From Rhododendron vialii (lineage: Eukaryota > Streptophyta > Magnoliopsida > Ericales > Ericaceae), in contig NC_080560.1 of assembly GCF_030253575.1 (NCBI RefSeq), positions 40,595,001-40,659,000 on the forward strand: a stretch of DNA of 64,000 nucleotides, given 5' to 3'. The notes beneath the pieces are model-generated. The model searched no databases, had not been told where the DNA came from, and was given only the letters and a program-made list of their open reading frames with translations. The translations under genes and the position numbers were made by a program. This document shows, piece after piece, positions 46,601 through 57,844 of the stretch (positions are counted from its first letter, which is position 1; each line of letters opens with the position of its first letter).

Positions 46601-48859
46601 ATTCAAGTCTCTCTCTCTCTCTCTCTTCTTTTCTTTTTTTTCTTATGCCCTTTCATTGCTGTGATTACCCCCTTTTACACATATATTACGCTTTAGAGTG
46701 TGCTGTACATGTTCCAGTGGATTTAAATGATACGTTTCAGTGGCCTTGTTGGTGCAGATTCTAAGTGAAAAAGAGAGAAAGAATTCCGTATTAATAAAGA
46801 CGGACAAAGATCATAAAGTCACGCGTGCTTGCTTACCTTTCCATCAAAGCCTCTCCTGAAGTTTCATTTCTAAACTCACCTTCATCAACAATAACCTACA
46901 ATTTGCATGGGCCTTTCCTATTTATGCCTTATGGGTTGTAAAGCTTCGACCGTCTAATGGAACCAACTTGTTGATCATGGTTTGTTAAATGATTACAATC
47001 ACACAAGAACTTCATTTGCTTTCTTGTTTAATTTGTTAGTTTGATATTTTGGTGTTGCATACTATCCAGTTAAAGAAAGAACATAGAGGTTGTAGTTGGC
47101 CAAAGAAAGAATCGTCTTCAAATATGGGAACTGTTAGACGTACAGTGGGTTGTTCAAGAAAAGATAGTGTGTTGTAAAAAGTTGCACAAGAGAGCTGTGA
47201 AGTTATCTGATGCTGATCAACCAGTACACCATTTTAAAGACTTAAAGTGTGTTTCGATCAAAGTATCATGTTTTTGTGCAGAAAACTCTTAAAGGTTCAG
47301 GTAAAGGTCAATTTCAACTGCTTGGCTTTTGAGGGACGTTTATGTAAATTCTCTTAATTCAAGCAACTTATTCAGTTTCTATTTTCCTAATCAAGCGTGT
47401 GCCAAATTTGCTTTTTTGGATTAGTTTATTTCTCGCCTTGTGACAAGTTTGTCTTGTGGGGAAGCCACAATGCTTATGCTTCTAGTTGGTCTTTTATATG
47501 TAGTTAGATGCATCAACTAGGCTTATTTTCTCAGTTGTACTATGTATTTAATTTTTTTGTATTCTCTCCTTGTTCATTGATACAGGGATCGCAGGGCAAG
47601 GGATGATGATTACTCTCCACGTAGATCTAGATCTGTTTCGAAATCAGTTTCGCCCCGTGATGAGAGAAATTATAGGTCAAAGATGAAGTCTCCAAGGCGT
47701 TCTAGATCCATTTCCAGGTCTCCTTCTCCACGCGATAAGAGGAATTACAGATCTGACCTCAGGTCCCCAAGCCCTAGAGTGAATGGTAAGAACCCGCATG
47801 ATGAGAGGTATGATGAACAAAGCAGGTCACAGAGTCCAAGGAGAAATGCGCGGATCCCCTCGAGGTCTCCTTCTCGATCCTTAAGGTACTTACCATTTCC
47901 AAATAAAGTCTTGGATGGATGATAACTATATGACAATCACCCAATGTGGTGGAACTCTTGTCTACTCATATTGAGGTTTTGATCTGCATACGGGGCTTGC
48001 GTAATGACTTTATTTTTATGTTTCTGAGATGCAAACTTCTAGAAATGGTTTATATGTGATACCATGGCCTTCAGGCTTAAGCACAAAAATTCCAGCAGTC
48101 AAGAATTGAGAGTTAAGTAACAGGGGCTTGGTGTTCGTGGCACGCATGGGACTCTTGCCATAAGCTTCAAATGTGCCGAGTTTAGTACAACAAATTGCCC
48201 AAAAAGAAATTGATTCTTTACATTTTTTAAGCAAATTATATCTATATTTCATATGGTATTGACATACATTTATACACATGTACACATGTATGCAATATTC
48301 TGTGAGGCTTTCATTGAGCTTGAAAATTTGAAGGCATAATATTTCATGACGTCATCCACAATTGACCTCTCTATTATTTCCTGCCATTCTTCTCACATGA
48401 TCTATTGTTTAGATTGCTACAAGGTAGACAGCAATGCCGAAGTTCTACCAGAGGGTCTTGTTTCCTATTTAATCTCTACTTTCAAGTTTTTTACTTAATT
48501 TGGTTTAGTTTTTGGTTTTTTACCGTTACACGCTTCAATGTTTATGCACTGTAACCTCTCCTGATGTCAATGATCAGTACCCTCTGTGACATATTGTTGT
48601 AGTCATGATTATAAATTGGCTGACTCGCATTCATACACATCCATGCGGTATCTTTATAATCATTTGTGCTTCAAGGCTTCGTCCTTTGGATTGATTTGGG
48701 TAACCTCTCATGTGATCAATACTGTTTATGCACGTATTAACCACGCACACGAGCGTGCCTCCTGTTTGGTGCTGAAGGGATATGTCGTTCTAGCATAGTG
48801 GATTAGAGAAGTTCTGTACTCTCCCTAATTCATTTGTTTTTCTGTGCAGTCCTCGCTGA
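43676..48859 (+). CDS. SCL28: SC35-like SR splicing factor, SCL28 type
   Basis: Seven coding exons: 43676..43827, 45091..45168, 45437..45601, 45720..45778, 45963..46002, 47586..47885 and 48850..48859. All junctions are GT-AG and in phase, giving 267 residues. A short Arg/Ser-rich N-terminal extension (1-38) precedes one RRM (about 41-118). RNP2 is LLVRNI at 41-46 and RNP1 is RGFGFVKF at 80-87. The RRM ends with FAEENRKTP, typical of the plant SCL group, and the Arg/Ser-rich C-terminal half ends in SPR. The extension and the SPAPSGLLVRNI...YYTGEPRGFGFVK wording fit SCL28 better than SCL30/30A/33. The family acts in nuclear pre-mRNA splice-site choice. The last coding exon is only 10 bp. Long introns 1, 5 and 6 leave room for alternative exons, which SR genes often use for self-regulation. 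Confidence 0.93.
44356..44631 (-). other. GC-rich open frame in SCL28 intron 1, possible gene fragment
   Basis: A 91-codon minus-strand frame stands out from the AT-rich intron, with a Pro/Glu-rich end (SRPPSDPAAVVEWELVAPEP). No family was recognised. To its right, the block GATTAGCTTTTGACAAGACA occurs twice (about 44653 and 44760). It might be a fragment captured by a transposon or a chance frame. Confidence 0.25.
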
Positions 48860-49984
48860 TGGATGTTTGACTTGCGTTTCTGTTGTCCTATGGCCCTGTC
48901 CCTCCAGAGTGTGCTCCTTATAAATTAAAGCTAGATGACTACCTTATATGTAGAACTTGAATTTAGTTGACTTGACATGTTACGAATGATGTTATTGCCG
49001 TTTCGTCTTTGTCTTTGTTAGACGAACCCTTGTTATGTTTCAAGGAGTTTATGATTTTCGTATTTAGCAGTTTGTATCGTTGAATTTGTTGTTATGGTTC
49101 CCGACTACTCTAAGCAGTTTCTAATTATGCAAAATGCATGCTGAACCCTATTTTGTTCTTCGAGTTCATATATGTTGATTCACTTTGCAATCCATCCAAG
49201 CATTTTGGCATGTTTTGTGCCGGGTCTCTCTATTTTTATTTTGTAGTTGCGATTTTTGAAACTGCTGGTGTGCGAACCGGTCGTTTAATTGGTTTTGAAA
49301 CTGCAGTTATGATTTTCTAGAAGCAGGGGAGGTTGTGGAGACTTGACTTGACGATCTTAAGATAAATGAAATTTTTGTAATTGGTAAGTGAGGTTCGCAA
49401 TTTTTTTCCTTGTTTGGAATTATGACGCAGAGCCTATAAAAAGATTTACAGACCTTTGCAATCTGAGAATTTGATGTTAATTGAAAATACAAAAAACACG
49501 ACAATTGAAACCGTAACGATGGTTACAGTATCTGGAAAGTCTCCTTCAATTTTGCCTGATGAACGTGAATCAGTGCATTTATAAATTCATGTTCCTTATC
49601 AAACACAATTCATTCTGCTTATCTAACCAAAAAAGAGAGTTCACTCCATTTCCTTATTTCCCATGTATTTACTTTGATTTTCTTTTCTCTCCGCGAATTC
49701 AAATCTCCAAAGGCATCAATACACAGACATGCGACGGTGCAACCTCAAAATGGATCGAGATGAGAAAAAAAGGAAGAGAGAACATGAATATTTCAACAAG
49801 GAATGGAGTATTTTATCGATATTTGTGATGGGAAATAAATGTCGTCTCAGGAAGCATTTCTCAAGGACAATATGCGCCAATAAGACCGTCGTCGGGTTAA
49901 AAACCCATCAAAAAAGTGAACAATTGCTCATTACAGTTTAGCCAAAATTATTACGCGCATTGGAATCGGGTTGGCATCTTCCAG
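48860..49984. other. Convergent 3' region between SCL28 and the CHCH gene
   Basis: The two genes face each other here, so this kilobase should hold both 3' UTRs and polyadenylation signals. It is AT-rich, with AATAAATG near 49832 as one candidate signal. I see no gene. Confidence 0.5.
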
Positions 49985-50687
49985 TCACTTCAAGGGACAT
50001 GCTTTCTCAAACTCTTTCTGCTCTTTGCGACATAGTTCAAACTCATTGGTATGGTAGTACATGCAACCAACATAAGCATCCATCTCCTTTGTGCAACTTT
50101 GATGAAGGTCTTTCAACCTGTGCGACCAAATTTCATATAATTGAGAAATGTCCAAAGTGAAACACAAGCTTTGGGCGATATTGATGCAAAAACCTGTTCA
50201 GCTTGTATAATCAACAAAATGTTTAGTTCCACACTAATTACAGTCTAGTATACCAAATGCAGTTTGACTACAAGGTCATCGACTAGCAAGAAAAAATAGT
50301 CAGACCAGATAGGCTGGAGAACTGAAAAACTATGATGTAAAATTAAAACGTTGAGCTCATAGGCAAGCTTCAGGATGCAAGCCTGGTGCCAAAAATCTAA
50401 TACCAAACTTCTGATAGAAGGGTTAAATCTCCCTACAGTCCTGAAAAAAAAAGTGTGAGCACAAAAGGTTTACACTAGACAATTCCTGAACAGGTTTGCA
50501 ACGGTAATCTCACTTGGATCCTCCATTGTCGATTTGGAATATGTCTGGCTAACACCGTTTAGCATTTGATACCCCTACCCCAACCGCTCTTCTTTCCAGC
50601 GTGCAGCAAAATGCAATTATGTGGGCCGACCGGCAGGTAGAGCTTCATTAAGTCGTAATGTAAATTGACCTGGTCGCTCATCTTCCA

Positions 50688-50766
<79 letters not shown>

Positions 50767-53700
50767 CAATTGAAGTCCAGGAGGAGAATTAAGTTGTTTG
50801 GAGAAGAAGATGAGACGGGCACATAGACTGAGGCCGAGGCAGGTACAAATGGAGGATACCCATAGGTGGTGGACGTGCTCAGCTAAGCCTATGTCGAGTG
50901 AAGAACAACCAATATGGCTAGGTCTTGAGTGGATGAATTTCCGTTTGACCAAAAAAAAAAAAAGGGTCTTGAGTGGATGCCCTCAAGTGTCCGTGTCAGG
51001 GGCCAAGGCACTGCATGCATTTGCCTGAACTTGCCCTGGAATGTTTTACCCCGCAGAAAGTGCATAAGATGTATAGGAATTGAAGTGGTGGCCGGACCAT
51101 ACGCCACATCAGGGGATGACATGTGGAGGCATACGGTGACAGGGAGATGACATGGGCAAGGTGTGATAACATGCATAGGTTCTCCACGAACTGGTCTGAT
51201 GGAATTTCAGCCTTCCCACATCGACCTCCAAGAATAGCGGTGATTTGATCCTATCAAGTTCATTATTGAACATACTGATATCTTTCGACGGGTATGTGTT
51301 GGTATGTCAAAACGAAAACTCAACAGTTTGATAACATGTTGTTTGATAGCATTACGCTTGAGTTTTCATTCTCATTAGCAACGTTAATGAAGTGAAGGAG
51401 ACAAGGAATACGTTATCATTCTGCCGTTGAATTCAACCATAATACTAGCAAAAAAAATGAAAGTAAAGTACAAGTTAGATTGGCATTGCAGAAGGGCTCA
51501 AATAGGACTAGACACGCGGTCTGGTTGACAGGCAGGTTTCATTTTACAGACCCCGCAATATAAAGAAAAGGCTGAGACTTGCTGGAACCACGAGCCAAAG
51601 AAATGCTTACTGATCTGATACCTAAACACAAAGAGAAATGCAGCGCATCTATACTGTAGAACTTGGACAAATCAACCAAATTACGGGTTCATTAAACGTT
51701 ACTGAGAAGACACAAGATAGGAGTCTATAAAACAATTGGAACAACTTGGATTACAACAAGATAACTCGAGAAAGAAAGAAATGAAATTGGAAGATGGGGG
51801 AATTAGCGTACCAATTACACTTCATCATTGAATATAATTAGCCAGTTCCTAAATTACCACTGAAAGCTTTCATTTTTTTTAAGTCTAAAAGCTTGTATTA
51901 GAGATTGTGCCAGGGAGAACTACCCATGAACAAGAGAAAGGAATAACTAAAAGGGAAACCAAGAAAAAAAAAAAAAAAACCGTTGACAAGAAGAAAACAT
52001 AAATGCTAAAATCTTGACAAGACCCAACTCCTCCACAGGTTATTTGCCATCACAAATAATTGAGCACTGCAACATCTTCAACTCACTGCTAAAAAGCCCG
52101 CCACGTTATACTTTTCTTCACAACGCTCACCTGTTGCCTCTATCTATCTTATCTACATCTACCAACCTTTACATTCCATCTTTCTCCCAACTCCAAATGA
52201 CACCCCCCAAGAAAATGCAAATCGATCCGATGTTTTGCTTCAGCAACACTCTGCACTAACATTCAACTTACTATCTCCACTTGTAGGTAACACAGACAAA
52301 GGGGTAGCATGAGGCATCTCAAACCCTTCTCCTCCGACACCTAGACCTGGTTGATTCACCTCATCCTTTTGAATGACCACCATAACTTCCCCTGACCTAA
52401 ATGTCCATATTCTTCCTGGCCCTCCTCACCAACAAGGCCACACCCTTCAAGCCACAATGCTGCTCCATCTCACCCTTTCTTCCAACTCAGCTTCAAGAAA
52501 AGTCAACCCCTACTGTCTACTTGCAATGAGTGTATTTGTTCAATGCTTTCATGGGATACCTTCAATTTGAATTTCAACCATCAAATTAAACCAAGATCTT
52601 ACCAAGTGAAATGTGTGCTATAGCTAAAAATTACCCGTAGAGAAGGCAAAAAACTAGCAGGGACGAGAAAAGCTTTCCTTATGATATATACAAAATAAAT
52701 GATCAGATCCTTAACAAGTCAAAGTGGGTCCATTCAATCATGTCTTTAATGTATAAGAAATTTCGACACTCAGTTGGAAACATCTCAATCTATTCAGGAA
52801 CCTAAAAGATGGCCTCTATATAGAGGATATGTTATTCTGAGACTTTTTGGTTGTACATGTAGAAGTGAACAAAAACTTGTCCAACTACGAAATACTTAGC
52901 TCCATGAAAAATCATAAAATGCCACCACAAATGCATAATTAATCCTCCACAAATCCCTTAAAATGGACACTTCTTCAACATTCCAATATCATCTTTCTTC
53001 ACATTACAGCAAGTGAATGATCACCCAATTTTAACCACCATATCCATTATGAATCGGTTGTCATACTAAGAGATTCGTCATTACAACGCAACACATGGAC
53101 AATGTCCAACCTCAAAATCTCAATCAAATTCGCACTTCATTTTTTGATAGCGACAAATCCCTACAAAGCATGGCCACTTTCAACCCAGTACCGCTGTACC
53201 CACATTGTTCTCTATTACCACTATATCTAGTCCCTCTTCTACCAAATGATTCTTATATGAATTTTCACTAGAACTCCATCTAGCTCTTACACATAGCTCA
53301 AAAACAAAGGCGTGCACACCTAGATTGCAGAATCCTCCGGTAGACTCCACTCCCACTCTCAAGGTGTCTTTCTGCTAAACTAAATGGATTAAATGGACAA
53401 AAGCTCAAGTATTCACGGATTTTCAGACAGGTCATCCTCCTCACAAACATCAATAAAATACCATTTAGCGAACACAACTTGACAATTGCCATCACCCCGT
53501 ACTCCATTTAGTTTAGCGGAAATGCACCCTCAATCCTCGCTGTAATGAATCTTACTAATTCAGGATGTTTTTGAAAGGCGCTCACACACATTAGGTGCAC
53601 AATCACATGCATATTCTAATTATCCGTAAACATAAATATGTATACGTATAATGCTTACAGGCTGAGGACGCAGCGAGTGACTTGCTGGCCTTTGTCGAGG

Positions 53701-53852
53701 CATTTCTCGGGGTTAGGGTCGTCTTTCTTGCACTTGAGAAAAGCAACGTTCTCAGCCCTGCATCTAGTCGATATGTGCTTCGCCGACGCCATCAGAACCG
53801 CCGACGTCGGGATCGGTTCTCCCTCCGGATCCACAGCGCTGGACGACGACAT
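49985..53852 (-). CDS. Twin-CX9C complex I subunit, NDUFA8-like (CHCH protein)
   Basis: Two exons (minus): 53659..53852 and 49985..50117, separated by a 3.5-kb GT-AG intron, join in phase to 108 residues. Four cysteine pairs follow the CHCH pattern: CRAENVAFLKC, CLDKGQQVTRC and CTKEMDAYVGC are CX9C, and the last pair is CX10C. Such proteins are oxidised in the mitochondrial intermembrane space by the Mia40 relay. The EPIPTS.VLMAS.KHI start and ACPLK end match the plant complex I accessory subunit 8 (Arabidopsis At5g18800 family, sometimes labelled Cox19-like). The start codon is the first ATG and is followed by the family N-terminus. The gene is divergent from the L33 gene and convergent with SCL28. 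Confidence 0.93.
50118..53658. other. 3.5-kb intron of the CHCH gene
   Basis: It contains a 70-bp (GA)n tract at 50692..50762 and otherwise AT-rich sequence. Short open frames at 50798..51176 on both strands have no recognisable domain. No nested gene is supported. Confidence 0.6.
50692..50762. repeat. (GA)n microsatellite in the CHCH gene intron
   Basis: About 70 bp of pure GA dinucleotides, among the longest simple repeats in the window. Confidence 0.97.
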
Positions 53853-54833
53853 CTCCGGCCCCGATCAAATCGATCTCCGCCCTGGTCAGTAACAAAAACC
53901 CCAACTTTCAGCAAGATTTCAAGAACTCGTGCCGTTCGGTTAAGAAGAAATGTAGACGTAGAACTCTTTGTGAAATAGCGTAGGGCTTATTAAAGTTTTC
54001 GTTTTTCTGGTTTCCTACGAGTTCCCAGCTACCAAACAGAAAAAAATTCATCAATTGAAAGCTCTGTACCTTGATCTCTCTCTCTCTCTCTCTCCTCTCT
54101 TCCCACTTGCTCAATGCCAGCGTCAACGTGAGTAGTGAGCGCACAAGTTTGTGCTCGTGTTCATTCGATGAAAACTAACAATAAGATTGCAAAATTATGG
54201 ACAATAAGATTGCGAAATTTTAATGTTCGGGAAGCTAATAGTTTATTTGATTTGGGTTTTGAGAGAGATTTTCGAGTAATGAGTTGAGAGATAAAGAAAT
54301 GAAAATGAAAGTAATAATTGAAAAAAATTGATTGGGAGACTGTGCGCAAAGAGGGATTAGGTTTTGAAACACAAAATGAACTCAATGAAATAACATCTAA
54401 TAAAAAAAAAAAACAATACATAGGTGTTCTTAACATATAAAAAAAACAACTAAAATTAATTTTTTAAATTTAAAAAAAAAAAAAAAACTGAAACTACAGG
54501 TGTCTTGGCTCCTATCCTTCCTAGTTTCTTCTCTGATTTGAACATGTGTTTGTTGATTAAAAACTCATTTAATAGTCAACTTAAATTTAAACAATTTTTA
54601 AAGTATGTTAAACTCTTAAATGAAGCTCGAATAACCTACCACGCGGCTCCTAAAAAAATTTAACCTACTCACAATTTACTGGTGTTCGGCTCGATTAGGA
54701 TGCATTTTTGAAATTGGCGTAGTAGGTTACTCCATTTTGGAAATGTTTAATGCTCTGTTTGGAAATGGTGGAAATTTGGCGAAAATAAGAAAAAAAAAAA
54801 AAACAGAAAGTCTATATCCACTGAACGCCATGT

Positions 54834-55131
54834 GGGGTCCGCTCTGGGTTGTGCATGGATGATCCGAGTCGTTCAATAATTTAAAAAAAATTTGTGTGGG
54901 CATTACGAAACATCAGCTCGATCCGATATGTTTATATGCTCAAATCAAACTTCTCATCTTTCTGTACATCAGAAAATTAATCTTTCTATTTTTTCGATTT
55001 TTCAAAGATGAGAAGTTTGATCCGAGCACCTAAATACATCAAATTGAGTTGATGTTTCGAGGAGGCCACTCGGTTATTTTTTTTAATTATGGAATGACTC
55101 GGATCATCTGTGTAGAGCCCGGAATGAGTCC
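54834..55131. mobile_element. Foldback element between CHCH and L33 genes
   Basis: The arms share GATGATCCGAGTC, CGAAACATCA and ATCAAACTTCTCATCTTT in inverted order around a short AT-rich loop near 54960-55005. The GATCCGA core resembles the palindrome upstream of SPL7 (34195..34625). Outer borders are approximate; no target duplication was fixed. Confidence 0.7.
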
Positions 55132-55379
55132 TACCCGACGTGCGATGACCGTATTTTTGGTACGGTGACTGTGGCGCTGCTAAAAAAAAAGGTGGGCAAA
55201 AAATGAGAGGAAAGTTTACTACTCCTATAGTACGGAGTAGCATTGGTAGTCGGTACCCCACCCCCAATAACCCTAAAATCTAAAATCGATCCCACCTCTC
55301 TCTGTCTCTCCCTGACCTCGAATCAGTCGAAGGTGTCGTGACTCCAGCGAAGATCGACTCTGATACTCTACAGTGGTAC

Positions 55380-55380
<1 letters not shown>

Positions 55381-55415
<35 letters not shown>
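55381..55415. repeat. (CT)n microsatellite in the presumed L33 5' leader region
   Basis: About 35 bp of CT dinucleotides. Confidence 0.95.
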
Positions 55416-55417
<2 letters not shown>

Positions 55418-55842
55418 GCACTGTGCCACTGATTGTCGACTGTATATGGGATTTTTATTTATTTTTTGCGATTCGGTGCAATTTGTGACTGTATCGTACT
55501 ATCATGTAGTCTATGCTACTTTTACTTTTTTACGATATTTAACCTTCTCTGTTCATAAACCTCCCTCGATTCATTTCGCCCACAAACTCGCTCTAGGGTT
55601 TTGATTGGCGACTCTGAAGATCGAAAGGTAAGTCGAAAACAATCACTACTTTCTTTTGTCAATTCCGCGGATTCATTGAACAACATATGATTATACGGAT
55701 CGTGTGTATTCCGCAGAAAAAAGTAAAGATATCTGCGATACAAGCATCGCAAAAGTGGGATATACGCATGGACATATATATATGCATACACCAGTGACCA
55801 GTGTAATTCCGTTGCTTGAGTTAGCAGTGAAGAATATTCCTT

Positions 55843-55887
55843 CCCCCCACACCCCCCCACCCCCCCCCCCCCCCCCCCCCCCCGCCC
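55843..55887. repeat. Poly-C tract
   Basis: A run of C's interrupted only by single A's and one G, with about 24 consecutive C's up to 55883, followed by poly-T. It lies in the presumed 5' UTR intron of the L33 gene. The other strand is a G-run. Confidence 0.9.
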
Positions 55888-56463
55888 CTTTTTTTTTGGA
55901 GTTAATAGCAGTGATGCAAAGTATTGTCCTTTAGAATGTCTCTCTGAGTAAGTTCGCGATTTAAGGTAATGCAGTTTGCCTCGTGCCATTTTTAGGAAAA
56001 ATGCAGGTGGCTGATGTTTTGTTGCCCTTTGCCAAAAAAGGCTACATTGTAAGTTTTAATAGTTTTTGGTTAGTGAATCACGCTGAAATAGTTAGGCAAT
56101 TTTAGTTTTGGAGAGCACCAATAATAACCGGTGGAAGGTAGGTTGCGCTATTAATACAAAGGGCTCAGTTTATCTATTTGAGTAATTGAGTCGAGGTCTC
56201 ACAATGCACTGAAACTGTTTGTAAGAATGCCTGATTTAAGGTAATAGCTTCATCAGTTCATTCTTCTTTTTTTTCTGAGTTGAGAAAGGTGTGGTTTTCG
56301 AAGGTAAATAGAGTTTAAGAATGGCCCGTCAGAGTTGAAATTATGATCTATAACATGCCTCATTAGTCGTCTGATCTCTTGTATTTTTGGGTTTACTCCT
56401 GCAGCACTATGGGTTACTGGAAGTACTACTCAAGCTAGCAGCTTGTTTGGTTACTTAAATCCA

Positions 56464-56662
56464 CAGGGGCAGAGCCAGGATTTTTTTTAAGTGGGGTCGA
56501 ATGAGTAAAAATGAATTCTACTCATATAGGTTGGGGCAAAAATGAATTTTAAAGGGGAGTCAAATGAGTAAAAATTGGGTGAAAATTATACCGATCTCTT
56601 AAAAAAATTGGGAGGCAGCAGGGTCGGCTGCCCCCCCTTGACTCTTAATGGCTCCGCCCATG
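56464..56662. mobile_element. hAT-type MITE with 8-bp target duplication
   Basis: It is flanked by TAAATCCA (56456..56463 and 56663..56670). Inverted ends are CAGGGGCAGAGCC at the left and CATGGGCGGAGCC read from the right. No coding capacity. Confidence 0.85.
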
Positions 56663-57667
56663 TAAATCCATGTCCTGTTTCATGTATTTGTGTGACAAAG
56701 GTTTTACCGGCCTTTGCTCTACGAACTTGGTTGAGTTTATAAGGTCTGCACCATAGGAATTGGTCTTTTTTGGGGTACATTATGTCGGACATGACCACAG
56801 AAAGGGTACGGACTGACTTCACTATTAACCAAACCTAAAGCCCAGGCCAGGCTTATTATTTCGGATTTCCACTAGCGTTATTGCTGCTTCAGGTTTCCAT
56901 TAGTGTTATTGCTGCTTCAGATTTATAGCCTTTCTCTTTGTTTAGTCAAATGAATGTCGCCCATAAAGATCTTGCTGATTGCTCTTCACTTAGTTACTTT
57001 TCAATAGGTAGCTCTTGTTTCCCTTTCCCTCCATTGGTTTTGTATGATGACTTGCTGCTTTGGATTGAACTCTGCATCTACTTTAATAGTTCAATGACAA
57101 TCATCACACATTTGACAAAATATGATCTTGTGACGCGGTGATGTATTGTCACTCGTGTACTTGGCTTGTTATCCTTTACACCTATGTTTGCATCCTTATA
57201 GAGTTTTATGGATTTGTGGTCATGTAAGGAAATAGTTTCCGTGCGATAAATTGTTTACTAGTGTCTGATGCTAATTACTTGATATGAGACTATTACAATG
57301 TTGTAGAACATGCATTGCACTCCCACACACTCGTGCATAAAAGAAAAGCCAGTTAAAATATGGAGTATCCCTTCATAATTTCATATGCTCAAGTCTCAGC
57401 CATGAAGTCTCCAGTAAAAAAGGAAGCTCTTGAAGCCTCAGCTTGGAAGAGAAGCTTCAGAATTACCTTTTTTATGCATTAGTTGGTGTTATTTGATCTT
57501 GCGAAAACAATCTTTTGGGGTCAACAATATTTGGCTGTTCTTTAATTTTACTTTTAAATCTGCAATCTCTGTGGTAAAGTACATAGTTGTTCCCGCATTT
57601 CATGTCCTTGCTATATGTATCTGTGTCTGCTGACTTGCATCCTTTTTTCCTTATTCATATCAAGACA

Positions 57668-57844
57668 ATGGGCCAGAAGAAGAAGTCAGCTTCGCTTTTC
57701 ATCAGGCTTGTTTCTGCTGCTGGGACTGGATTCTTTTATGTGAAGAGGAAGAACCCCAAGCGGATCCAGACAAAGCTTGAGTTCCGGAAGTACGACCCGC
57801 GGGTGAATCGCCATGTTCTGTTTACCGAGGCAAAGATGAAGTGA
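57668..57844 (+). CDS. Ribosomal protein bL33, probably mitochondrial
   Basis: A single coding exon encodes 58 residues starting MGQKKKSASLFIRLVSAAGT and containing the bL33 core GFFYVKRKNPKR, KLEFRKYDPRVNRHVLF and a lysine-rich end. bL33 is a small protein of the large subunit of bacterial-type ribosomes. Length and the MGQKKK start match the nuclear-encoded plant L33 family (Arabidopsis At5g18790 by memory) rather than the plastid-encoded rpl33; I infer mitochondria. The start follows an AG acceptor at 57663-57664, three bases upstream of the ATG, so the leader probably comes from an exon near 55.3-55.6 kb across a 2-kb intron. The in-frame codons upstream lack family similarity and are intronic. 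Confidence 0.92.
   Translation: MGQKKKSASLFIRLVSAAGTGFFYVKRKNPKRIQTKLEFRKYDPRVNRHVLFTEAKMK

Larger units (their letters stand above)
53853..55627. promoter_or_regulatory. Divergent promoter region between CHCH gene and L33 gene
   Basis: The CHCH leader runs left from 53852 and includes a (CT)n tract near 54075-54095. A foldback element occupies 54834..55131. The right end, about 55280-55627, is GC-richer and includes a long (CT)n tract (55381..55415) and a good splice donor CGAAAG|GTAAGTC at 55627/55628. I infer this is the first, untranslated exon of the L33 gene. Confidence 0.5.

Noticed and set aside
50559-51187. Frames of 60-111 codons in the CHCH gene intron
   Set aside because: Partly (GA)n translation, otherwise no recognisable domain and frames on both strands overlap.
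55522-55989. Minus-strand 155-codon frame with a poly-Gly stretch
   Set aside because: Crosses the poly-C tract and the presumed L33 leader; no similarity and antisense to the gene.
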